Below, one piece after another: positions 1 to 5,180 of a stretch of DNA of 5,961 nucleotides. The stretch covers positions 1 through 5,961 of the forward strand of contig JAFSTZ010000282.1 in the NCBI GenBank assembly GCA_017445525.1, in the 5' to 3' direction. This DNA comes from Eubacterium sp. (GTDB taxonomy: Bacteria > Bacillota > Clostridia > Lachnospirales > Lachnospiraceae). Every line of letters begins with the position of its first letter. Within the stretch, counting starts at the first letter, position 1. The notes under the pieces are model-generated. The model saw only the letters and a list, made by a program, of their open reading frames with translations. It made no database searches and had not been told where the DNA came from. Made by a program: the position numbers and the translations under genes.

Positions 1-112
1 GTTCGATACCTTCCGAGCCTGCCAACTCCAGTAACTCCTGGGTTGTCTTGCAAGCCTTTGCCTTTGCCATCTGTTCCTCTGTAAAGTTGCTAAACATCTT
101 TTCAATATCCAT
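1..112 (-). CDS. Nif11-like leader peptide protein (N-terminal part, runs off window)
   Basis: Only the first 37 codons lie in the window; the 3' end is beyond base 1. The peptide begins MDIEKMFSNF, followed by an amphipathic charged stretch and a segment reading KACKTTQELLELAG, then SEGIE. This pattern, a short helix with an A-K-x-C-K-T segment, E-L-L-x-L-A and a G-I-E near residue 35, is typical of Nif11-type leader peptides of ribosomally made, post-translationally modified peptides, which in Lachnospiraceae often continue to a double-Gly-like cleavage site. The start is well supported: GAAAGGAGG at 119-127 sits 6 nt upstream of the ATG at 110-112, and a promoter lies at 154-182. The core peptide and any modification enzymes would lie to the left and cannot be seen, so a RiPP role is inferred from the leader only. 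It could also be an orphan small protein of the same family. Confidence 0.65.
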   Translation of the reverse strand, partial: MDIEKMFSNFTEEQMAKAKACKTTQELLELAGSEGIE

Positions 113-153
113 GTGAAGCCTCCTTTCAAAACCTAACCAAGCTTTCCTCATAT

Positions 154-182
154 ACTATACCACTTTTTTATGTACAAATCAA
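154..182 (-). promoter_or_regulatory. sigma-A promoter, extended -10, for the Nif11-like gene
   Basis: On the minus strand the -35 is TTGATT (177-182) and the -10 is TATAGT (154-159), with a 17-nt spacer. A TGG directly before the -10 gives an extended -10 (TGN). Transcription would start near 147, leaving a leader of about 35 nt before the ATG at 112. The 17-nt spacer contains TGTACA. Confidence 0.6.
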
Positions 183-211
183 TAAGTTATTTCTCAGCAG
201 AAGAAGATTGC

Positions 212-292
212 ATGTTACCATTCACGGCATCACTCCTCATGCGGAAATCCCATACTTCAATTCGCTACGTATTCTACCGTGAATAGTAACAT
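212..292. repeat. Long imperfect inverted-repeat element (copy 1)
   Basis: The arms are 212-227 (ATGTTACCATTCACGG) and 277-292 (CCGTGAATAGTAACAT); they pair over 16 bp with one mismatch. The 49-nt interior contains a small TCC/GGA hairpin (234-236 with 243-245, 6-nt loop). No useful coding frame crosses it. A second, diverged copy occurs at 1980-2056, so this is a dispersed element rather than a one-off hairpin. It lies between the divergent promoters of the Nif11-like gene and the 447-974 gene and fills much of the otherwise gene-free interval 113-446. It could be a MITE-like mobile repeat or a structured RNA; the sequence does not decide. No clear target-site duplication is visible. Confidence 0.6.
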
Positions 293-329
293 AAGTTTTA
301 AAAATTTTGATTTCGTCTTTTTTCGGGTG

Positions 330-358
330 TTGACAAAAGTCTGCATAAATGCTATAAT
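330..358 (+). promoter_or_regulatory. Perfect consensus sigma-A promoter for the RsbW-like gene
   Basis: The -35 is TTGACA at 330-335 and the -10 is TATAAT at 353-358, separated by exactly 17 nt. Both hexamers match the housekeeping consensus at all six positions. The predicted start is close to 365, giving a leader of about 82 nt. A promoter this strong suggests high constitutive expression unless an operator restrains it. Confidence 0.85.
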
Positions 359-363
359 TCTAC

Positions 364-407
364 TATTATTGATGTTGAGTAGCACGTTCTATTTGGTATC
401 AATAGTA
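364..407 (+). promoter_or_regulatory. Stem-loop at the 5' end of the RsbW-like gene's mRNA
   Basis: Bases 364-373 pair with 398-407 over 10 bp (nine Watson-Crick pairs, one G-U), closing a 24-nt loop. The left arm starts almost exactly where transcription should begin. Such a 5'-terminal stem could protect the mRNA from decay, or the DNA dyad could be an operator just downstream of the promoter. The stem is AT-rich, so its stability is modest. Confidence 0.4.
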
Positions 408-446
408 TAAATAACCATTATTCTGCTTCAAGAAAGGAGATCATAC

Positions 447-974
447 ATGAAATCAGATGTTATCACGATCGATAACCAGGGTAAAGGAATCGATGCAGCA
501 AAACTCGAGACCGAGAAGGCAGCTCAGTTCAGGGGTCTCGATAACAAACAGTCTTTACGCCTGCAGCTCTGCGCCGAAGAGATGCTCAGTCTTGCACGAA
601 GCGTCACCGGCGAGATGGAAGCGTCCTTCTGGGTTGAAAGTGAAGATAAGCACTTTGAGTTGCATATGACCACTAAGACAGTTATGGATAAGCTCAAGCG
701 TGAAACACTGCTCGCCGCTTCAACCTCAGGAAAGAACGAAGCTGCAAAGACTTTCCTCGGTAATCTCCGCAACGCCTTTGTGGAGGCTATGATCTCTGAT
801 ACAGATAAATACGTATATACTCCTGATCTCAACATCGATGATACTGCAAACCGCTACATCGAGTCCGAAGAGTGGGATCAGTATGAGCAGTCAGTGCTCC
901 GCGCTGTTGCAGACGGTATCAAGGTTTCCATCGTAGGTAAGACCGTTGACCTTACCGTAGTAAAGGATTTCTGA
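447..974 (+). CDS. RsbW/anti-sigma-factor-like protein of HATPase fold (175 aa)
   Basis: The product is a soluble cytoplasmic protein with no signal peptide or membrane segment. The stretch around residues 36-50 (LRLQLCAEEMLSLAR) followed by a beta-rich FWVESEDKHFELHM segment resembles the N-box helix and sheet of the RsbW/SpoIIAB-type HATPase fold. The usual N-box Asn is not evident and no clear DxGxG G-box follows. A conserved-looking STSGKNEAAK segment lies at about 92-101, and the C-terminus ends in a short hydrophobic strand plus KDF. This matches a family seen in Lachnospiraceae that is usually annotated as ATP-binding or anti-sigma-like; the exact role is not established. The start is supported by AAAGGAGA (433-440), 6 nt upstream. 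It is a single-gene unit with a perfect consensus promoter (330-358) and a strong terminator (1005-1039). Confidence 0.75.
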   Translation: MKSDVITIDNQGKGIDAAKLETEKAAQFRGLDNKQSLRLQLCAEEMLSLARSVTGEMEASFWVESEDKHFELHMTTKTVMDKLKRETLLAASTSGKNEAAKTFLGNLRNAFVEAMISDTDKYVYTPDLNIDDTANRYIESEEWDQYEQSVLRAVADGIKVSIVGKTVDLTVVKDF

Positions 975-1004
975 TAGACGATATCCTGGTATACAGATAA
1001 CAAT

Positions 1005-1039
1005 CCCCCGAACGCCTTATGGCTGTCGGGGGTTTTTTT
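1005..1039 (+). terminator. Rho-independent terminator after the RsbW-like gene
   Basis: CCCCCGA (1005-1011) pairs with TCGGGGG (1026-1032), with an inner GCC/GGC pairing (1014-1016 with 1021-1023) and a TTAT tip, followed by seven T (1033-1039). On the minus strand the hairpin follows the lysozyme stop codon but its downstream tail (ATTGTTATC) is poor in U, so termination in that direction is weaker. Confidence 0.9.
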
Positions 1040-1958
1040 ATGATTTTTTCTTTTTCTTGACAAACATCACATCCAGATCGGTCCCGCCGGTGATCCCATC
1101 CACACTGCCACTCTCGGAATACTGCCAGAACTTAAAGTCATAAGGCGTCTGCGGCACTGCCTGATAGTCGGCATACCAGATCGGATAATCACGCAGCTCA
1201 TACAGATCAAAAAGTCTTGCCTCCCAGTAAAGATTGGAGTAGATGGCAGGCTGATACCCGGCTTCCCGTATACGCTCGCAGTAAGCTATGGTATTTTGGG
1301 TAAACTGCTTTCCGGACAGTCCGTCAGTCCTCGCCTTGTCATTGGTGATCAACTCAGGATCAAAGAAAACCGGCAGATCGAGCTTTGAGTTGTTCAGCTC
1401 CGTCAGCGTCAGCTCGGCCTCCTCAAGCGCCTCCTGTTCATTTACAGCCTGAGAGAAGAAATACACTCCCAGCTTCATACCGGCCTTCCTCGCAGCCTTA
1501 AAGCTCGTCTGAAACTGCTCATCCACATTCAGCGTGCCGTCCGTACCGTAGCCTCTGTAGCCAAGTCTTAAGATAGCAAACTCATATCCCTGTTTTTTCA
1601 CCTTATTCCAATCTATCGTGCCGTTGTGATGCGAGACATCCACGCCCTTCACTATCGTGTACTCCCCGTCATCATAGGCGATCTTGTCACTGCCCTTCTT
1701 GTGTTTGAGCTTGCTCCAGTCATAGCTGACCTTTTTCACTCTCTGATCAACTATAGCCAGGAACTCGCGACCGTGGGCATCCACAAAACCAAAGGTCTCA
1801 GGCAGCGGAGTTGGGCTGGCATCCGGATTCTCTGTCTTCTTTTTATAAAAGATCCCTTCATTCTCTCCGGGCTTCGGCATCTGTGACAGACCGCAGCCCA
1901 TACAGATAAATGTTACCGCCACCAGGCATATACACAGCGTTTTCTTGATGTATCTCAT
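1038..1958 (-). CDS. GH25 family lysozyme (N-acetylmuramidase-type) lipoprotein
   Basis: The 306-aa product should hydrolyse the beta-1,4 bond between N-acetylmuramic acid and N-acetylglucosamine in peptidoglycan, outside the membrane. Residues 1-21 form a signal peptide (basic MRYIKK, then a hydrophobic stretch) ending in CMGC, so Cys22 is the probable lipid-anchor site; the -3 Cys and -2 Met make the lipobox non-canonical. A Pro-rich charged linker (about 27-55) precedes the catalytic domain at about 104-300. GH25 hallmarks are GVDVSHHNG (Asp107), FFDPE (Asp200, Glu202), WYADY (Asp264), FWQYS and TDLDV near the end. Asp107, Asp200 and Glu202 occupy the family's catalytic positions. The protein ends in KKKKKS. 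The start is supported by GAGGAG (1965-1970), 6 nt upstream. Likely roles are wall remodelling or turnover; no phage genes are nearby. Confidence 0.9.
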   Translation of the reverse strand: MRYIKKTLCICLVAVTFICMGCGLSQMPKPGENEGIFYKKKTENPDASPTPLPETFGFVDAHGREFLAIVDQRVKKVSYDWSKLKHKKGSDKIAYDDGEYTIVKGVDVSHHNGTIDWNKVKKQGYEFAILRLGYRGYGTDGTLNVDEQFQTSFKAARKAGMKLGVYFFSQAVNEQEALEEAELTLTELNNSKLDLPVFFDPELITNDKARTDGLSGKQFTQNTIAYCERIREAGYQPAIYSNLYWEARLFDLYELRDYPIWYADYQAVPQTPYDFKFWQYSESGSVDGITGGTDLDVMFVKKKKKS

Positions 1959-1979
1959 CTCCTACTCCTCATATGCTTA

Positions 1980-2056
1980 AAGACTGTTCACGACTTCACT
2001 CCACATACGGAGAATCCGTGCCTTTGACACTCTACAGCTGCTTCACAGAATTCTCT
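1980..2056. repeat. Diverged second copy of the 212-292 repeat
   Basis: Bases 1987-2017 align with 221-250 at 26 of 30 positions plus one inserted base, sharing TTCACG, TCACTCC, CGGA and AATCC blocks. The right half (2018-2052) continues without gaps against 251-285 at roughly half identity, which is suggestive only. The terminal inverted repeat has decayed: the left end keeps ACTGTTCACG but the right arm is barely recognisable. The inner hairpin is better here (CTCC 1999-2002 with GGAG 2009-2012, 6-nt loop). The copy sits immediately upstream of the lysozyme ribosome site, in the same orientation relative to the downstream minus-strand gene as copy 1. Confidence 0.5.
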
Positions 2057-2065
2057 AAAAATCTG

Positions 2066-2094
2066 TTTACTTTTTGCGGTAATAATGTTACAAT
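2066..2094 (+). promoter_or_regulatory. Probable sigma-A promoter for superoxide dismutase
   Basis: The -35 is TTTACT (2066-2071, 4 of 6 consensus) and the -10 is TACAAT (2089-2094, 5 of 6), with a 17-nt spacer. The predicted start near 2101 gives a leader of about 114 nt. The motif ATAATGTTACAATAA (2082-2096) overlaps the -10 and resembles the sequence at the rubrerythrin promoter. Confidence 0.55.
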
Positions 2095-2214
2095 AAATCT
2101 CGGTACATGTCAAGTAAAGTTGCTGCCATCTACAGGACTTCCGCCGGATGAACAAACACACTCCGCAGTCGGAAAACTCAGATGTAGCATAACATCAAGT
2201 GAAAGGAGTATACT

Positions 2215-2832
2215 ATGTTTGAACAGGTAAAGCTTAGCTACGAAACCAACGGTCTGGAGCCCCAGATCGATGCGCTGACCATTGAGACACACTATGGCAA
2301 GCATCACGCACTCTATACAAAGAATCTCAACGATGCCGCAGAAAAGGCAGGTGTGGCAGATATGGATATCGAGAAGCTTCTCGGAAGCCTCGACACCATC
2401 AGCGATGAGGGACTGAGAAAAGCCATCCGTAACAACGGTGGCGGCTTCTACAACCACAACCTCTACTTCTCTACTCTCTCAGCTGAAGGCAACACTAAGC
2501 CCGAGGGTGAGCTGGCAGCAAAGATAGATGAGAAGTTCGGAAGCTATGATGCACTGAAGGATGAGCTCACCAAGCTGGCTCTGGGACAGTTCGGTTCAGG
2601 CTGGGCGTGGCTCTCTGCCAACTCTGCCGGAGACCTGATGGTATCCAACAGCCCGAATCAGGATAACCCTATCAGCGAGGGCACAGGTTTCATCCCCATC
2701 CTCGCTATAGATGTCTGGGAGCACGCATACTATCTCAACTATAAGAATCTGCGCGCAGACTATGTAGCCAAGCTTTTTGAGATCATCGACTGGAAGCTGG
2801 TAGGCGCAAACTACGACAGAGTAAAGGCGTAA
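2215..2832 (+). CDS. sodA: Superoxide dismutase, Fe/Mn family, Mn-type markers
   Basis: The 205-aa cytoplasmic enzyme converts superoxide to O2 and H2O2. The four metal ligands are visible: His26 (ETHYGKHH), His81 (FYNHNL), Asp166 and His170 (DVWEHAYYL). The gateway Tyr is Tyr34. Gly77, four residues before His81, and Gln149 in the SNSPNQDNP segment are the residues expected of Mn rather than Fe enzymes, although cambialistic use cannot be excluded. The second-sphere Trp found at E. coli MnSOD position 85 is Phe85 here. Length is normal for the family. AAAGGAG (2202-2208) lies 6 nt before the ATG. The gene is monocistronic and converges with the rubrerythrin gene, which can remove the H2O2 this enzyme makes. 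The symbol sodA is given by Mn-type resemblance. Confidence 0.95.
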   Translation: MFEQVKLSYETNGLEPQIDALTIETHYGKHHALYTKNLNDAAEKAGVADMDIEKLLGSLDTISDEGLRKAIRNNGGGFYNHNLYFSTLSAEGNTKPEGELAAKIDEKFGSYDALKDELTKLALGQFGSGWAWLSANSAGDLMVSNSPNQDNPISEGTGFIPILAIDVWEHAYYLNYKNLRADYVAKLFEIIDWKLVGANYDRVKA

Positions 2833-2844
2833 GACAAACAGCGT

Positions 2845-2887
2845 AAAAAAAACAGGGATTGCAAAAAAATGCAATCCCTATTTTTTT
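2845..2887. terminator. Bidirectional terminator between sod and rubrerythrin
   Basis: A perfect 10-bp stem (2854-2863 with 2870-2879) with a six-A loop is flanked by eight A on the left (2845-2852) and seven T on the right (2881-2887). It therefore has a U tail when read from either strand and should stop both convergent transcripts, 22 nt after the sod stop on one side and 15 nt after the rubrerythrin stop on the other. Confidence 0.92.
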
Positions 2888-2894
2888 CCATTCA

Positions 2895-3542
2895 TCAATA
2901 GTTCTCAGCTGAAACCTCGAAGTAGCTCTGAGGATGAGCGCATACCGGACAAACATCCGGTGCCTTGGTGCCGACTACGATATGTCCGCAGTTCCTGCAC
3001 TCCCATACCTTAACCTCGCTCTTCTCAAAAACCTCTTTGGTCTCTACGTTATGCAGAAGTGCGCGATAACGCTCCTCGTGACGCTTCTCGATGGCAGCAA
3101 CCCCGCGGAACTTGGCGGCAAGCTCAGGAAATCCCTCCTTCTCGGCGGTGGCAGCAAAATCCTCATACATATCTGTCCACTCATAATTCTCACCGTCAGC
3201 AGCAGCTTTTAAGTTCTCCGGAGTAGATCCGATACCCTTTAACTCTTTGAACCACATCTTTGCATGCTCTTTTTCATTGTCCGCGGTCTTCAGGAAAAGA
3301 TCGGCGATCTGCTCATATCCCTCCTTCTTTGCAACGGATGCAAAGTAGGTGTACTTGTTTCTGGCCTGTGACTCTCCGGCAAACGCCGCCTGGAGATTCT
3401 TCTCGGTCTGGGTACCTGCATACGGATTAGCTCCGCCATCCTCAGCCGGCTTAAAAGTACCGGTTTTCTTGCACTTGGGACAAACCTCGGGTGGCTCGTC
3501 ACCTTCATGAACGTATCCGCAAACCTCACAAACGTATTTCAT
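2895..3542 (-). CDS. Rubrerythrin with rubredoxin-like domains at both ends
   Basis: The 215-aa cytoplasmic protein is a non-haem di-iron peroxidase type that reduces H2O2 with electrons passed through rubredoxin iron centres. Three domains are visible: an N-terminal rubredoxin-like knuckle (Cys5, Cys8, Cys21, Cys24), a ferritin-like four-helix domain (about 45-165) with Glu57 in GESQARNKY, Glu90/His93 in DNEKEHAK and Glu152/His155 in IEKRHEERY, and a C-terminal rubredoxin-like domain (Cys182, Cys185, Cys198, Cys201). Classical rubrerythrins carry only the C-terminal rubredoxin and reverse rubrerythrins only the N-terminal one, so this form combines both. The start is set by the intact N-terminal CxxC; its ribosome site is imperfect (AGAGAGG, 3552-3558, 9 nt upstream). 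A strong promoter lies at 3628-3656. Confidence 0.93.
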   Translation of the reverse strand: MKYVCEVCGYVHEGDEPPEVCPKCKKTGTFKPAEDGGANPYAGTQTEKNLQAAFAGESQARNKYTYFASVAKKEGYEQIADLFLKTADNEKEHAKMWFKELKGIGSTPENLKAAADGENYEWTDMYEDFAATAEKEGFPELAAKFRGVAAIEKRHEERYRALLHNVETKEVFEKSEVKVWECRNCGHIVVGTKAPDVCPVCAHPQSYFEVSAENY

Positions 3543-3561
3543 CTCTATGTACCTCTCTTTC

Positions 3562-3580
3562 CGGAGTGCATGACACCCCT
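3562..3580 (-). promoter_or_regulatory. Small hairpin just upstream of the rubrerythrin ribosome site
   Basis: In the minus-strand mRNA, bases 3579-3574 pair with 3568-3563 (GGGGUG with CACUCC, one G-U), closing a 5-nt loop. The stem ends about 4 nt before the purine-rich ribosome site at 3552-3558, close enough to influence ribosome loading or mRNA stability. A role is only inferred. Confidence 0.3.
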
Positions 3581-3619
3581 AAATTGATTGTTCTGTTGTC
3601 AGTTTCCTATCATATCTCG

Positions 3620-3634
3620 TTATGTACATTATAA
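3620..3634. promoter_or_regulatory. Candidate PerR-like operator over the rubrerythrin -10
   Basis: The minus strand reads TTATAATGTACATAA. It matches 11 of the 14 specified positions of the PerR box TTATAATnATTATAA (left half 7/7, right half 4/7) and contains the perfect palindrome ATGTACAT (3622-3629). It overlaps the -10 and start site, where a repressor would block transcription. PerR control of rubrerythrins is established in clostridia; binding here is inferred, and AT-rich -10 regions match this box partly by chance. Confidence 0.35.
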
Positions 3635-3656
3635 TTTAACTGCCGGATATCGTCAA
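3628..3656 (-). promoter_or_regulatory. Strong sigma-A promoter for rubrerythrin
   Basis: On the minus strand the -35 is TTGACG (3651-3656, 5 of 6) and the -10 is TATAAT (3628-3633, 6 of 6), with a 17-nt spacer. The start is expected near 3621, giving a leader of about 79 nt. Confidence 0.8.
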
Positions 3657-3675
3657 TCATTTTTAAAGAAAATGA

Positions 3676-3703
3676 TTGAAAATTTATGATTTTTTGTTAT
3701 AAT
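3676..3703 (+). promoter_or_regulatory. Promoter for the degenerate GGDEF receptor gene
   Basis: The -35 is TTGAAA (3676-3681, 5 of 6) and the -10 is TATAAT (3698-3703, 6 of 6), with a 16-nt spacer. The start should be near 3710, leaving a leader of about 84 nt. It is divergent from the rubrerythrin promoter, with 19 nt between the two -35 boxes. Confidence 0.7.
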
Positions 3704-3733
3704 AGTGCGTAAGGGCATTTTGTGCCGCGATCA

Positions 3734-3743
3734 TCACATGTGA
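3734..3743. promoter_or_regulatory. Perfect 10-bp palindrome in the leader of the GGDEF receptor gene
   Basis: TCACATGTGA is a perfect dyad about 25-35 nt downstream of the predicted start and 50 nt before the ATG. A GGCA/TGCC hairpin with a 5-nt loop lies just before it (within 3713-3726). It could be a repressor site acting as a roadblock; no known regulator is assigned. Confidence 0.3.
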
Positions 3744-3793
3744 AAACGCTTTTATCGGCGCTTCCGCATTTATATAGATAAGGAGTATACATC

Positions 3794-5173
3794 ATGGAAA
3801 ACAGAAAAAGAAAAAAGGGACAGGGAGTTCCCATAAAGAGACTCAATACCATCATGTTGATCATAGCTCTGATCATAGCTGCATGCATGATCATCGTGAT
3901 GTATTTTTCTTCGGCGACGTTTAAAGAATCACATGAGATAACCCAGAACCTCAGCAAATGGCGTACCAGCGCATATGACCTGCAGGTGGGATCTGACTTT
4001 TTGACCGACAGGATCCGCTGCTTCGTTGCCACCGGAAACAAAGTGTATCTGGATGATTACTTCGAGGAAGCAAATGTCACCAAAAGACGTGATAACGCCC
4101 TGAAGAATCTCGAGAGTCACCGTACCTACACCGACGCACTGAACGACCTCAGAAAGGCGATGGAGGAGTCAACCCAGCTGATGGACGCCGAGTACACAGC
4201 GGCAAAGCTCACAGTGCTGGCTCACGGTCAGGATCTGTCCGAGTATCCGGAAGAGATACAGGAAGCCGAGGTTTCCGACTCGGATATGTCTCTCTCAGAT
4301 GAAAAGAAAAAAGAGAAAGCAACAGATCTCGTCTTCGGCGAGGATTATCGCAAAGCAAAGAATCAGATTTCCGACTATATGCAAAAATGTATGGACTCCC
4401 TTTCCGAGGATATGGGGGAAGATCAGCTGAAGATGTCGGCAAAGCTTGAAAACCAGCTGATCATCGAGGATGTCCTGACCGTCATGATGATCATAGTGAT
4501 CATCCTCATCGTAGTCCTGAACTCACGCCTCGTCGTAAAGCCGCTGCAGTACACCATCGAGCTTATCCGCGAGGACAAGGATCTCCCCATGCAGGGTGCA
4601 ACCGAGGTCCGTTTTCTGGCAAAGACCTACAACCGTCTGAGACATACCAGTATAAATACCGAGGATCAGCCTCACTACGAGGAGATGCACGATGCTGAAA
4701 CTGATCTGTACAACGCTGAGGGATATGATTTCCTGATGAAAAATATAGACTGTGAGACCAGTGCACTTCTGTACATAGAGGATGAAAAACACGACGAGAT
4801 CATAGAGAAACACGGACAGGAAGTAGCAGATCGTATGACCGTGCTCGCTGCAAAGCAGCTCAGAAAAGCATTCCGGTCACACGACTATGTCTGCCGTCTG
4901 GACAACGGCCTGCTCGCCGTCATCCTGGTAAATGCCGCTCCGTCGATGACAGATCTCATCAAGGACAAGATAAAAGATGTCAACTCCAAGCTCAAGTTCA
5001 AAGATGAAACTCTGCCACCGATCAATCTCCACATGGGAGGAGCATTCGGCGGAGACGGTGTGGATGCAGACGAGCTCCAGGAGCACGCAAAGCAGGCTCT
5101 CGAGGGTCTGAATGAAAAGCACTACGGAGCTCTGTTCTATCACGAGCTGATGGGCTTCGTCTGGATCAGATAA
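3794..5173 (+). CDS. Two-TM sensor with HAMP-like linker and degenerate GGDEF domain
   Basis: The 459-aa protein has a basic N-terminus, TM1 at about 17-38, an extracytoplasmic helical domain (about 41-225) with an acidic low-complexity stretch around 148-175, TM2 at about 226-243, a HAMP-like linker (VVKPL, about 244-284), and a GGDEF-fold domain at about 298-450. The fold is recognised from DAETDLYNAEGYDFL (in place of D-x-L-T-G-L-x-N-R-x-G-F), CRLDNGLLAVIL (in place of R-x-G-G-D-E-F) and a terminal INLHMGGAF plus ADELQEHAKQAL. The GG[DE]EF signature is DNGLL at 370-374, so the metal- and GTP-binding residues are gone and cyclase activity is very unlikely. It may be a pseudo-enzyme receptor passing a signal by interaction. 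AAGGAG (3780-3785) lies 8 nt before the ATG. No partner gene adjoins it. Confidence 0.85.
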   Translation: MENRKRKKGQGVPIKRLNTIMLIIALIIAACMIIVMYFSSATFKESHEITQNLSKWRTSAYDLQVGSDFLTDRIRCFVATGNKVYLDDYFEEANVTKRRDNALKNLESHRTYTDALNDLRKAMEESTQLMDAEYTAAKLTVLAHGQDLSEYPEEIQEAEVSDSDMSLSDEKKKEKATDLVFGEDYRKAKNQISDYMQKCMDSLSEDMGEDQLKMSAKLENQLIIEDVLTVMMIIVIILIVVLNSRLVVKPLQYTIELIREDKDLPMQGATEVRFLAKTYNRLRHTSINTEDQPHYEEMHDAETDLYNAEGYDFLMKNIDCETSALLYIEDEKHDEIIEKHGQEVADRMTVLAAKQLRKAFRSHDYVCRLDNGLLAVILVNAAPSMTDLIKDKIKDVNSKLKFKDETLPPINLHMGGAFGGDGVDADELQEHAKQALEGLNEKHYGALFYHELMGFVWIR

Positions 5174-5180
5174 ACACAGA

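Noticed and set aside
222..236. On the minus strand, a GAGGAG followed by ATG inside the repeat element, resembling a ribosome site and start
   Set aside because: The frame reads Met-Pro and then stops; it cannot encode a peptide of any use.
212..2056. The two repeat copies as remnants of a CRISPR array
   Set aside because: They are about 1.8 kb apart with genes between, differ in sequence, and have no regular spacers.
2060..2095. A minus-strand promoter for the lysozyme gene (TTGTAA with a TAAACA-like -10, 18-nt spacer)
   Set aside because: The -10 is poor and the -35 would overlap the sod -10; too weak to annotate, so the lysozyme promoter remains unassigned.
3704..3793. The leader of the GGDEF receptor gene as a c-di-GMP (GEMM) riboswitch
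   Set aside because: The conserved core and paired helices of that class are not present, and the hairpins seen are short.
4209..5143. Minus-strand open frames opposite the GGDEF receptor
   Set aside because: They are antisense to a coherent multi-domain gene and show no recognisable domains or start signals.
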